DNA of 64,000 bases from contig CM066993.1 in assembly GCA_033977485.1 (NCBI GenBank), forward strand, positions 29,378,001 through 29,442,000. The letters run 5' to 3'. The notes below the pieces were generated by a model. That model was not told the origin of the DNA, made no database searches, and was given only the letters and a program-made list of their open reading frames with translations. The stretch is from Hydrangea macrophylla. Its lineage: Eukaryota > Streptophyta > Magnoliopsida > Cornales > Hydrangeaceae. Below, piece by piece: positions 21,971 to 33,358 of the stretch (positions are counted from its first letter, which is position 1; each line of letters opens with the position of its first letter). The position numbers and the translations under genes are program-made.

Positions 21971-23316
21971 CCTCTTTGGCAAAGTAATGAGCTTGAGATA
22001 ATGAAGTCTTACCTTGGGGAAGATTCATCCCCAATTGAAATTCTGGCGAAGCATCTGTGGAAGTGAACTTTCCTTTGTCGCCATGCTTAGAAAGGTGAAA
22101 GGATTGGTGTCCTTGTTCCGAGGTAGCTGGGACATGAGGATTCAAAAAATTAAAAGGGTTGGTGAGGATTTCCATATTTTGGAATAGAGAAGCTGGGAAA
22201 AAAAATTGATTTACTCCTTACTGAAGTATGAGGCCATTGGTTTGGAGGTTAGAGTCCTGGGAGGTTCTTTTTTTCTTTTCTGGGTTTTGGTTTGGAACAA
22301 CAGCATCGATGACTATTTTCTTTGAAGAGGTATGAGAAAAATCAGGGCTTTGACATAGGTAAATGGGGCTTTGGCGTAGAGAAGCATCAGTGAGATCTTG
22401 GATAAGTTTACCTAGGTTTATGGATTCTGGGCTAAGGAAACAGTTGGGATCAAAATGATCTTTGGTAGAGTTAATACCTTGGTTTATAGGCTCTGGGCTT
22501 GGGGAAAGGTTGGGAATGGGGCGTGGGCTATTAGGGTATGGTTTCTGGACAAGAGTCCAAAGGAGCTTGGGTAAGCTTATCTGGGCTTTTTTCTTTTTGG
22601 TGTGGGGGTTGGTTTGAATTTGTTAGTGGGCCAATCTGTAGTTGAAAAATGATATAGGTATTGGACAAGTTTGGGCTTTTACGGTGGGCTTTTGATTAGA
22701 AGTAATATCTGGTTTGGGCTATTGTATCCAACTTCTTGGGGAATCATTGGGAGTCTGGGAAAGTTAAGATGAGTTGTGTGGGGCCCCTGTGGAAAGAAGA
22801 GGGTCATGAGAAAATGGGTTTATTATGACAGGTGCAGATTTTGTAATCGCAGTAATGAGACCTCTATCGTCAGTACTGATAGACAGAGAGGTGCAAGAGA
22901 TGTAATTCGGCGCTAGCTCATCTCCTTGAGCGGTGGGAATCTGACATTTTTCTTTCAGATTTTCTGGCAACATGGTGTGGGAAACTGAGTTCAGATCCGC
23001 CGGAGGTCATTGTTTGAAAAAATTTTCAGGTGCCCCTAGTCGAAAAGTTCTTCCATAATTATCATTCTTTGTTCTCTAGTGGTACAAGGATTTCTGCTAA
23101 ATTTTTGTTCCTCTGAACGTAGCCATGGACCGAAAGCATGAGTGCTTTTGTGGTTATTTTGGAATGGGTTGAGGGAAGATGGTCTAGGAAGTTCATAGCT
23201 ACATGCATTAATAGTATAACTGATCCTCCCACAACGGCAACAAAAATTCGAGAGTCTTTCGAATTTGAAATGAATCCAAACTTTGGGCAGATTTTCTCTT
23301 TTCCATATGAACCCAG
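21971..23316 (-). pseudogene. LINE ORF1, distal part (zinc knuckle onward)
   Basis: Continuation of the ORF1 frame that starts at 46523 and was cut by element C. At 23316-23180 the minus strand reads GFIWKRENLPKVWIHF and RLSNFCCRCG, the zinc-knuckle region that normally follows DUF4283 in plant LINE ORF1 proteins. The rest down to about 21970 is a low-conservation tail with several stops, as usual for this protein. Joining across element C restores LPLKTG followed directly by F at the CCCAG duplication. Confidence 0.7.
23312..23316. repeat. Target site duplication of element C, left
   Basis: CCCAG, identical to 45963-45967. Confidence 0.9.
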
Positions 23317-23908
23317 TGATGATGCCAAAATTTGGTTAAGATGAATTAGAGCAGTTTAATAGAGAGAGACAGTGAGAGACAGGTTTTTGTATATGGTTTG
23401 GCCCTGTTAATGAAGGAACCTACATCCACGTGTGTGTTTGAGCACGTTCACTATACTATAAAAAGTCAGGGACTTGTGGTAAACCAACAAAAATTTAGAG
23501 CGACCGTAGGTCGGCCGGGCATGATGGTGATCGCTATAGGGGTACTATGCACACTGAAAAGTTAATCCCTTTCTATGGGGGTAAGTGGTCTCTTTTATAG
23601 ATGCAAGAAACCTACTACTATATGGATAAGGAAATATAATCCAATTAGGATTGATTGACATTAATTGCGGGGGTTTCATAATTGGATTAGGAAACAATGT
23701 GCACTTTCCATTAGTCTTCTTACATGAGTAGGAAATAGGCTGGAACATTCTGGATCGTGCCTCAGGGCCTGGGTGAGCTGTCCCTGCTACGAGCTATGCC
23801 TGCGCGGTCTTCCCGACCTGGTGCTCGGGCTTCGTGCATATACTGCTCGAAATATCTCAGGTAGTCCAAACCGCTCGGGCTAGTGCTTGCCCAATTTTGG
23901 GTGTATCA
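23317..23908 (-). repeat. 3' LTR of element C
   Basis: Aligns end to end with 45363-45962, with scattered substitutions and small indels. Bounded by TGATGATGCC and GGGTGTATCA. Confidence 0.9.
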
Positions 23909-23920
23909 GTTGCCCCCCAT
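23909..23920 (-). other. Polypurine tract of element C
   Basis: Minus strand ATGGGGGGCAAC directly before the 3' LTR start TGATACACCC. Confidence 0.8.
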
Positions 23921-25000
23921 TTCCAAGGTTGTCTTGATGCCATATCGGGGCAAGTTTGGAAATCAGTTGATGCCATTTGCCATTGTTTGGAAATCTGTTT
24001 GATTGCTCAGGAAAGCTGCCTTGGAGCTTCTGAATCTTGTGAGTTCTCAGGAACTGGCTAAGAATTGAGACTCAGCCTAGCTCAGAACCTTTTAGTGTTC
24101 GAGAATTGGCCAAGAGTTGAGACCCAGCCTAATTCAAAGTCTTTTGCTTAATTTTGCTTCTAAGATGATTATCTTCTACCTGGAAACCTTCGTCAAGGTT
24201 GTGGGCAAAAGAATTTGACCATGTTGGAAAAGTCAACCTAAAGCATATTGCTTTAGGGTCCTTTTATGGTTAACTCCCCAGGATGGTTATCTTCCATCCA
24301 ACAAGCCTTCGTCAAGACTATTGGGAGAAGAGTTTGACCATGTTGGTAGAGCCGACCTAAAGTGGATTATTTTAGGTCTTATCTTTTTTTACTCCTCTAT
24401 CGTGGGCCAACCTAAGAGGCTTTAGTCTCCTTTATCGTTGGTTTGGACCTAAGCGGAGACCCAAAGATGCACGAATTTTTTAGATTTCTTTTACTCCTCT
24501 ATCGTGGGCCAACCTAAGATGATTACCTCTATCGTGGGTTTGGGCCTAAGTGGAGTTAGTGCATCTGAGTATTATCGGCACCAGGGTTGTCTAAGAGCTT
24601 TGCTCAATTAACCCCAAGGCCTGTAAACACCTGGTGTGACCTCCTGTAGTGTTTATTCCCTCTTACCCCCAAGCTTTTGCCGAGGTAGGCATTACAGGAA
24701 CAATTAATGTAGGCGGCCGACCTGGAACGTGGGTGGTTGCAGGGTCTTTTGGAGCTTGCCATCATCAGCTACCTTGGGGGGTTGTGCCCCCCATCGCAGG
24801 TTCTGAGCCTAAGCGAAGCCAACGCCTCAAGTGTAATCCTGAGGTCTTGTGCCTTTGGTGTAATCTCGAGGTCTTTTGATGCCTCGGGTGTGATCTCGAG
24901 GTCTTTTGCCAACTGCGTAACAGTGGTCTTTGGTTGCTCGAGGTTGAGCCTGAGGTCTTTTTAGCGTCTCAGGAGTTGAACACGAGGAATTGATAGGCGA
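23921..25000 (-). other. 3' untranslated part of element C with short repeats
   Basis: No coding region is supported. It contains duplicated segments (TTTGACCATGTTGG at about 24216 and 24332; CTCCTCTATCGTGGGCCAA near 24390 and 24492) and a tandem of about 30 bases (TCGAGGTCTTTTG-TGCCTCGGGTGTGA) at 24838-24965. Confidence 0.6.
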
Positions 25001-26316
25001 TCTGAATCTTTGTAGGATCCCTTTGGTAGTTTGAGCTTTGTGCTATGGTCGGGAGAATGTACCATTGTAATTGGACTCGTTTGGTTTGTTGGAGACAGAA
25101 GGTTTGGTCGGGATGAGCGGGCTCCTGGTTACTCTGAGCTGGAGGCAAAGCGGGATCACTGGACCCTGATTGCTGCAAACTGGAGGTCGGGTCGGGGATG
25201 CAAGACCCAGACCGCTATGAACTGAAGGAATTGCTTGAACTATCAGTTTTCCAAACGTGTTTCCTCTCGTGCTGATCTCGCTTTCGCTTACTTCTTGGAG
25301 GCTCGTCGCTTACATGCCCAGGGTCTTTGGTCTTCAGAAACTCTTCGATGTCAATATACTGTCTAACCCTCTCTGCGAGTTCACCAAGGTTTTTGGCCGA
25401 TTTTTATGAAACGATGTTGCACACTTGGTGTGTTGAACTCCCGAGTAGAAGGCTGTAATTGTGACGATTTCATCAAGATCATGGATCCCGAGCTTCTCTT
25501 GGTTGAACTGGTTGGTGAATTCCTTGAGTGACTCATTATTCCTTTACTTTTACAGTCAACAATTGTATGTCAGGCTTTGGCCGTTCATGCATTCCGATGA
25601 ACTGTTTGATGAACTGCTTGCTAAGTTGATTGAAGCTGATGATCGATCGGGGCTTCAAGGAGTAGAACCATTGAACGGCTGGGCCTTTCAAAGTTCTGGG
25701 GAAGGCTAGGCAGTATAGTTTGTCGACGTTGGTGGCCAGGGCCATCCGAGCCTTGTGGGTCTGACGTGGTTGGTCTGGCTCCCCGAGGCGTTATAAGAAT
25801 CTAGTCGAGGCTGTTTAAATTTGCACGGGATGGAAAACCTCATGATCTTGCTGGAGAATGGTGACTCTGCCTCGATATTGATATGAGTAGCATCCTGGCC
25901 CCGGCCTTTGGCCATGCCATCGATCTGTTTCTTTAAATTTTCAATAAGGGCCATTACACCTTCCCGATCGGTATCAGGGGGTTGGTCGGGTTAGTGGAAG
26001 GGGCTTCTTCTTCATGGTGTCCTGTCCTTTAGGATGAGGCTCGACTATAACTCCGGTTACTCGTGTGCCTAAGATCATCCTTGCTCCTGGCTGAGAGATC
26101 GTGGACCGATTCCCGGGCCATGCGTTCTTGCCTCTTATCTCGGGCAACACGCCTATCGTTGATGTCTCTGGCATTCTCCATGCGAGACGGGTTGGCTCGG
26201 GCACATTATCGAGTCTAGATGGGCTCCTGACCATGCACTGCTCCCCCGGGCTATGACCTAGCTGTTGGTGGATTCTTCCGTTTTGCCAGCAGGGCTTCGA
26301 TCTACAACTAGGTTTG
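25001..26316 (-). pseudogene. Gag of element C, main part, degenerate
   Basis: Minus-strand gag interrupted by element B, so the start codon lies at 45300 on the other side. Recognisable blocks are MALIENLKKQIDGM (about 25954), SPFSSKIMRFSIPCKFKQPR (about 25870), the capsid core AFPRTLKGPAVQWFYSLKP followed by FNQLSKQFIKQFI (25536-25710), and NNESLKEFTNQFNQEKL near 25500. This order matches the Retrotrans_gag family of plant gypsy elements. Several frameshifts and stops separate the blocks. No protease or reverse transcriptase follows downstream, so the element depended on enzymes in trans. Confidence 0.75.
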
Positions 26317-26321
26317 GCACT
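26317..26321. repeat. Target site duplication of element B, left
   Basis: GCACT, identical to 45166-45170. Confidence 0.95.
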
Positions 26322-28986
26322 TGTGGACCACTGCGAATGAGGAGGTCCTGACGCTCTCCCTCGATAGTGTCCCGGGACGGATCCCAAGGAGCACACTTCA
26401 GGGAAAACTAGGACTTCCTCACGCGATCCTAGAGACAAAGAGTCGCCACCTAATTTTTATCGGGAATTAGGAAACCCAAGTTTGACTCGCCCAAAATTGA
26501 ATAAGGTTACTCGCCCTTCATTACCAGAAACAAGGTTCGGGGGTCTTGGTACGAGAGGGGAAGGAGCCCAAGCAGGACTAAAGCACCCCCTCCTCGCCCT
26601 ACCGAATGGTAGGCCTTGATTCAAATATCCTTGTTATTAATTCATAATAGATGTTGTTTCCTCAAACATACTAGATAGATATATACATGGCAAAAAGAAA
26701 CATCTAATGAAAATCATTTCAAGAGACTAAATCAAGTAGAAAGCGGATGCTCATGCAATACAAGGGAGAAGTATACTCACAGTGGCTAGTCCCGCCCGGG
26801 ACCGATGCAAATAAAGTAAACATGTCATGATATGCAAAGGGAACGAGAAGACTTACATTGGTTGACTCAAGCGGAGTCGCGAAAGCGAAAAGAATGGAAA
26901 CGTGCAATGCAATCATGCAACAATCCTAGATAAGATGTCTCTAACAAATAATCATATAAACGGAGACTACCCTAAAGGAAATGTGTCGTTGAAATCAAAG
27001 TTGTAAACCTAGAAAAATTCTAAAAGAAAGGATAGAGATAGTACATGATACATGGGCACTAAGCCACATGTAGACGAGGCAAACCACAAATCGAAGTCCG
27101 GGTCCGAGGCACTTAATTCTCTGCACTAATACACCAAAGAATACCCAAGCATTGCAAAAATACAAGCAAACAAATGATATGCATGATAAACAAAGGAAAC
27201 ATGTCATCAATCAAATTTCCAGATTCAGCAACCTCTAATGAATCCTATCAAAAGTGGTCGTAAACATGAGCTGGATAAAAACCCTTTTACAGAAAGTTAG
27301 ATACATGTCTTAGGGAACTTCTCCAAAAAGTGGGACCTCAATATCAATTTTATTGTTTGAGAAATAAATGTTTTGGGAATAGTGGATCAGGACTGTCCAC
27401 TGTTCTTGTAAAAATCATAATTAAATCTACAAAGATCATATGAAGCTCTATTTGGTGTCAAAAGAAAGCTATTTCATTGTAGTATATGATAAAAATAAAC
27501 CCATGGACATTCTGTAATCACAAGGTTTCTGAAAAAGTGTTTTAAACAGACTCTGTTATTCTGGAAATTTGGTATCATTTGACAAATGAATGCAAAACAT
27601 AATAGAAGTATAATAGAAGTTCATGAATCATGTTAACCAAGTTGATTTAAGCTTTTGATCTCTCATCCATTTATCCTAGGTGATTTCTAAACCAAGTTTT
27701 ATTCATCAATTGTTGTTGAGTGATCAAGGTATGACCATTTTGTATACATAATCATATTTGTAATTAAACTTAGAAAATTCCAGAATAGTTATATCAACTT
27801 TAAACGCTTAGAAAACGATCCTAACTCGATCGTATGCTCACGATTTTACATCGGCATATAGATATATGAGTTAGGAATCATCCCCAAAAAGCGGAACGTC
27901 GATAACTATTATAGATTTTCTGAAATTCAAGCACAAAGAGACGATGTTCAAATCTGTCAACCGATTTCTCAACAATTTCTAAAAATAGTATATGAATCCT
28001 AAAAGCTCTCAAAACGGACCGGATGAAAGCTAATTCATCAAAGTTTACCCAGAAAATTTGAAATCCATCAAACTATGGGTTTTGATGGACCAAATCTAAT
28101 GGACAAAACCAATCTGCTTTGCTGAATTTTTATCTAGTTCATTTTAAAGTGTGAGGAAAACATTTTAGTGATAGTTGAAGCTTATTAGAGAGATCAAACT
28201 CATAGATCAACTTAATTATCATGATTCCCAATCAATTTAGCCCTCAAGTTCTATGAAGAACTTTTAGATCAAGGATCAAAGGGACTTATAAATATCATGT
28301 TGGAGATGAAATTCAATAGGAATTCTAGGTAATAGGAATAATCAAGAGATAGGTATGAACATAGAAATCATCCTTCTCATAGATCATATTTCCAAACCAT
28401 CATGGAATTCAAAATAGATATATGTATATATATATATAATCATGTATGCATGAATCTAAACTAAAATTGAAGAATGAAACCAAAATTGAAAATCAAAGTG
28501 AAAAACAATCTCTAATTGTAAATTATCAATAAAAATCAAAGAGATTTGGATCTAACTATGTGAGTGTGTGAAGAACATGAGAGGAAGAAGATGAGTGTTC
28601 TAATAAGTAGAAATAGAACTAAGTTAGATCCAAATCTTATAGATCTATATATACAAAGTAGGAATTAGAGATGAACTATAGTGTTTACCTCTTGGAGGAT
28701 TCTCAATTACAAGACCAAAATTGATTTGAAGATCTTCTTCTTCAAGTGTTATTCAAGTGTTCTTCAAGCACTCATCCATGGAAGTTGAGGGAGGCAATTG
28801 ATGTTCAAATTGTGGTCTAATTAGCCTAAGTTAATCTAAATTCAATTCATAATTTTCTCTCTCTAGAATTCACCTAAATTGAAAGTATATTCAAAGTATA
28901 CTTCTCTCTCTTGTATGTGCTTCTATGTGTGTTTGTATCTCCAAGTATATTCAAGTGTATCTCTTCCAAGTGTCTAGTGTGTTAAG

Positions 28987-28987
<1 letters not shown>

Positions 28988-29039
<52 letters not shown>
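28988..29039. repeat. (TG)n microsatellite in B 3' LTR
   Basis: About 26 TG units. The other LTR has one more unit (about 44295-44348), the only length difference in that part of the LTRs. It lies just upstream in plus coordinates of the TATA box. Confidence 0.9.
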
Positions 29040-29040
<1 letters not shown>

Positions 29041-29062
29041 TCTCATATGAGATGTATGAGAT

Positions 29063-29071
29063 CTTATATAG
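29063..29071 (-). promoter_or_regulatory. TATA box in B 3' LTR
   Basis: CTATATAAG on the minus strand, identical in the 5' LTR at 44372-44380. Confidence 0.65.
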
Positions 29072-29856
29072 AGTTTTGAAGACTTAGCTCTTAAGTTTCA
29101 GGGTTAAAACAGGATTTTTAGAGCTTAAAAGAGGGTTAAAATGGCCATTTCGGAGCTTAAACGCAATTTCCAGGCAATTTCCTCGCAGTGGGAAGCTTCT
29201 AGAAGGGTCTGGAACTCAAAAAGCTCCGTGGAGGACACAAATGGAAGTGGCGGTTATGGTGGGACCCGCCACCCCCATACCCAAAACCGCCACTTACTAT
29301 TTGGGTCCCTCTGGTCACCCACAAGCTCTGTTTCAAATTTCATGCGCACTGCTTTTCCAGATTTTTGTAAAAATGCTTTTTGGTGTCCGAAATCGTCCGT
29401 TTACGTACCGTTGGAAAGCTGTCAGGTTGAATTTCAGTATAAAAATATTTCCAGAGGTTTTATAATGAGAATTGAAGTCCAATTGAAGTCCGGAAGTCCT
29501 CCGGAACTTTCGTCGTCTTTTTGAAACCAAATGACGTCTTTTCCAAAATTGCTTTCAAATGCGCGTCGATTTCGAACTTTTCTTTAAAATTGAATCTCTG
29601 GATACCTAGAATACTGCGTTTAGAACACTTAATGTTCATATAACCCTGAGAGAATATGAATTCTGAGAGATGATTTTGACAAAACCGGGATTTATCCATG
29701 GAAAAGGGCTTTTCTGAGCTTGAAGTCACTTTCCGAAGTCCGATCTTCTGATTGTGTGGAATCCAGTACCTTCCACGGGGTACTTTTCATCATCGAATCC
29801 TCCAAGACGTTGTCCACCCTAAATCCTATCAGTGTGGTCAAAATTGGGTGTCTACA

Positions 29857-29916
29857 GTTTGCCCCTCTTTGGCAGAGCTTGTTGTGAACAACGTGAACTG
29901 CAAGTGAGTGCCAAAG
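29857..29916 (-). other. B polypurine tract and adjoining hairpin
   Basis: Minus strand GCCAAAGAGGGGCAAAC ends directly at the 3' LTR. One arm of an inverted repeat, CTTTGGCA (29867-29874), overlaps the tract and pairs with TGCCAAAG (29909-29916), with an inner CTTG/CAAG pair. Element A has the same layout. Confidence 0.75.
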
Positions 29917-30453
29917 CCTTGAAGGCACCCAAATAACCATACTGAGAGGTTTTAGGAAAAACAAAAAAATTCGCAAAATCAAGAAATTCAAAATCAGAGA
30001 AAATCAAGAAATTACGAATGCAAGAATGCAATGCAATGCTGGGTAGAGGCGGCTAAGTTGAAGCTGATGCTGGTCGTGCTCCGCTGGAGCTGCCTACGTA
30101 TCCTTTCCAGGAATCAGACCAGGGCGTAGTTCAAGCGCGCGAGAAAACGGAAAACAAACAACAACAATGCGGATGAAATGCTCCTATCCTAGGATGCTGG
30201 TGCAGTATGAAAACGTGAATGTGCAAGTGCTGGAGGAATCATCCTCAAGGGTTCCCTGGATGCAAAATCTAATGCAAGGGATGTAATGACTCTCTCTCAC
30301 AGTCGAATATGCTAAAGGTATCTTGGATGATTCTCGAGGTTTTTGTCAAAGTTATTCTTCTGATCTTAAGGCTCGTAGGCGTCATCTGTATCCTGGACGA
30401 CTCTTGAAATAGCGAAGTATCTTGGATGAATTCTGAGTCATGTCAAACAACTG

Positions 30454-30840
30454 GACGATTGCTGGTGTAGAGTCCTTCTGCTGGGGACGATTGCTGAAAC
30501 AGGTCCTTCTTCTGGGGACGATTGTTGATGTAGAGTCCTTCTGCTGGGGACGATTGCTGAAATAGGTCCTTCTGCTGGGGACGATTGCTGATGTAGAGTC
30601 CTTTTGCTGGGGACGATTGCTGGTGTAGAGTCCTTCTGCTGGGGACGATTGCTGATGTAGAGTCCTTCTGCTGGGGACGATTGCTGATGTAGAGTCCTTC
30701 TGCTGGGGACGATTGCTGAAACAGGTCCTTCTTCTGTGGACGATTGCTGATGTAGAGTCCTTTTGCTGGGGACGATTGCTGATGTAGAGTCCTTCTGCTG
30801 GGGACGATTGCTGATGTAGAGTCCTTTTGCTGGGGACAAA
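30454..30840. repeat. 32-bp tandem array in B
   Basis: About twelve copies of a unit containing GAGTCCTTCTGCTGGGGACG, of 31-32 bases with a GAAACAGGTCC variant. Because 32 is not a multiple of three, the minus-strand reading has a period of 32 residues (three units), and all three minus frames stay open. Confidence 0.9.
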
Positions 30841-31330
30841 TCTTCTGAAACAGGTCTCTCTGCCGGAGACAAATCTTCTGCTCTTCTGAAACAGGTCCTT
30901 CTTCTAGACAAATCTTCTGTAACAGGTCTGGAAACAAGTCTTCTGAAACAGGTCTCTCTGCCGGAGACAAATCTTCTGTTCTTCTGAAACAGGCCCTTTT
31001 TCCGAGGACAAATCTTCTGTGGCAGGTCTAGAAACAAATCTTCTGAAACAGGTCTCTCTGCCGGAGACAAATCCTCTGTTCTTCTGAAACAGGCCCTTCT
31101 TCTGGGGACAAATCTTCTGTGGCAGGTCTAGAAACAAATCTTCTGAAACAGGTCTCTCTGCCGGAGACAAATCCTCTGTTCTTCTGAAACAGGCCCTTCT
31201 TCTGGGGACAAATCTTCTGTAACAGGTCTGGAAACAAGTCTTCTGAAACAGGTCTCTCTGCCGGAGACAAATCTTCTGTTCTTCTGAAACAGGCCCTTCT
31301 TCTGAGGACAAATCTTCTGTTCTGATGCAC
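30841..31330. repeat. 100-bp tandem array in B
   Basis: Five copies spaced 98-100 bases, marked by GGTCTCTCTGCCGGAGAC at 30853, 30951, 31051, 31151 and 31251. Each copy contains two related sub-blocks ending in ACAAATCTTCTG. The internal similarity to the 32-bp unit suggests one array grew out of the other. Confidence 0.9.
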
Positions 31331-31790
31331 GGATTCTGAGAGATACACAAATTCTGAGAGATGACCCTTCTTCTGAGAGCAACCCACGGATACACGATTC
31401 TGATTTTGAGAGAAACCCTACATTCTGGAGGCAACCCTGATATGCGATGCTGAGAAATACATGATTCTGAGAGAAACCCTACATTCTGGAGGCAACCCAC
31501 GATTCTGAGAGAAACCCTACATTCTGAGAGCAACCCACGGATACACGATTCTTGGCATAAACCTTGTATTCTGGAGGCGACCCACGATTCTGATTCTGAG
31601 AGAAACCCTACATTCTGGAGGCAACCCACGATTCTGAGAGAAACCCTACATTCTGGAGGCAACCCTGGATACATGATGCTTGGCATAAACCTTGTATTCT
31701 GGAGGCGATTTTGATGCTCAAATTCTGAGAGATACCCTTTATCTGGAGGCAACCCGTGGATACATGATGCTTGCGAGAAACTTAATTCTG
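31331..31790. repeat. ~38-bp irregular tandem array in B
   Basis: Repeated GATTCTGAGAGAAACCCTAC plus ATTCTGGAGGCAACCC blocks of about 38 bases, interspersed with variants containing GGATACATGATGCTTGGC. Less regular than the two neighbouring arrays. Confidence 0.8.
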
Positions 31791-33027
31791 AAAGTTCTCT
31801 ACTGGGGAGATCCTATGATTCTGAGAGATGCACGAATTCTGTATACCTTGACAATATCTGGAAACTCTCTGCTTGAGGAGATATCTGAGGTTTCTGGGAC
31901 GCGAGCACATATTCTGGAGGCCCTGCTGATTCTTTCTGAGACTCATATTGGTGCTTCGACCAACGCAATCATTCTTGCAACACGTCAGGCTTACTCTAAC
32001 CCTTTCTGAACATCTCGCATTCTAACCCATCTTCTGAAAGTCCTTTCTGGATGTAATTCTCAAGCGATAGTAGACTCAAATGTCCATTTTCTAAGACAAC
32101 TCATAATCAATCCCAAAACGACGGGAGTTTGCCGTTTCTCGGCCACTTTCAGGCTGCGGTGCCTTTGATTCTTCTGATCTTTCTGACCATATCTTTCTTC
32201 TCTTTGCAGTGGGATGGCATGTGCCAGACTTACATAGACCGTGATGCGGCCCTGGTAAATTTCTTGACCTTTTCTTCTTATCTCATTGCTTTTTCAAACC
32301 CCTATACTGATTCTTTTCTTCCACAGGTGGCTCAAGTTAGGCAGCTTCAATCACAGTTGGAGCGGATGAATGCAGGCCCTTCTGGTGGGGCTGGTGGGTC
32401 TAGGCGAAGGCGCCAAATTGAAGATGATGATAGCTCTACGGCCTCAGATATGCCTGCTCGGTACCCACGGGCTACTCGTCGTCGCTGATGATGATCATAT
32501 GCACCCATGACTATCTTTCTGTTTTTCTTGCTTTCTGTGCTGAGACTGATGTTGATGTATTCTGTCTGAGACTTGATGGGCTTGTACTCTTGACTTTGCT
32601 TGATGCTGCTTTATGCTATCCTTCTGTTTCGCTTTGCATCCCTTGTCACGAGACTGATTTGATTGACACTTTGCACACTGACACACAGGACTCGATTTTT
32701 ACAGGGAAAGGAAATTTCTGACGATTCCTCTTTCTCGACAATGTCTTTTGACTTGGATATTTGAATTTTCTAAGGATTTGCATGTTTTGAAAATGAGATT
32801 TTATCTTGTAGCAGGATATTGTGTTGGCTTTGCATGTAATCTTGAAGCTTTTGAAAATTTTCCACATAATGTTTCAGTCTTGACATTAGATTCACATCTT
32901 TAGATTGCTAAAAAAAACTTTTCAACTTAATATCAAGAATTACCAGATTTTTCACTTAGGTGCTTTCTGATAGCCAAGTGATCCAGAGAGGACAGGTAGC
33001 GAGGTATGGGCAAACGACAGTTTGCCC

Positions 33028-33135
33028 CTAGTTGACAGAGATAAATGGAAGTTTGGGCAAACGCAGTTTGCCCCTAGTGTGGCAGTGATATCTTGAGGCT
33101 TTGGGCAAACTTGAAAGTTTGCCCCTAGTTTGCAA
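33028..33135. repeat. TTTGCCCCTAGT modules in B
   Basis: Three blocks in which GGGCAAACG is followed shortly by AGTTTGCCCCTAGT, each able to fold on itself. The same modules occur in element A at 7200-7440. Confidence 0.7.
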
Positions 33136-33358
33136 GGTTCAGGGATCGAGAGCCAGGAAAGCTCGCCTACTTATCCCCAAGTGGGAATCAGATCCAAAGT
33201 AGTTCGGCCAGGTCTTGAAAGAAAGTATGGTTGAGGGTTTCAGGAGCAGTGACCGAACCGAGCAGGTTGCCTACATATCCCCAAGTGGGAATCAGGTCAA
33301 GTGTAGTTCCTCGAATGCTGGAGGTTTTGAAAGAACAGGTTTTGAAAGAAAAAGGCTT

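Larger units (their letters stand above)
26322..29856 (-). repeat. 3' LTR of element B
   Basis: 3535 bp; sense start TGTAGACACCCAATTTTGAC, sense end GTGGTCCACA. A TATA box is at 29063-29071 and a (TG)26 run at about 28988-29039. Contains the PBS-like GGCGACTC at 26440-26448. A 127-residue plus-strand open frame at 29141-29524 is repeated in the other LTR and is not considered a gene. Confidence 0.96.
29917..33358 (-). other. Long 3' untranslated region of element B
   Basis: About 3.4 kb between the pol stop and the 3' LTR. It contains the GCTGGTCGTGCTC module shared with A (about 30070-30140), three consecutive tandem arrays (30454-31790), unique sequence to about 32990, and three TTTGCCCCTAGT modules (33028-33131) shared with A. 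The long open frames in the arrays on the minus strand arise from repeat units free of stops and show no protein similarity that I recognise. Confidence 0.75.

Noticed and set aside
29141..29524. 127-residue plus-strand open frame, repeated at 44450-44833
   Set aside because: It lies antisense inside both B LTRs, is identical only because the LTRs are identical, and has no recognisable protein features.
30454..31330. CRISPR-like regular repeats
   Set aside because: Units are directly adjacent without unique spacers and the context is a plant retrotransposon.
30438..31752. Long minus-strand open frames of 119-282 residues
   Set aside because: They are produced by stop-free tandem repeat units read in several frames; kept only as a low-interest observation.
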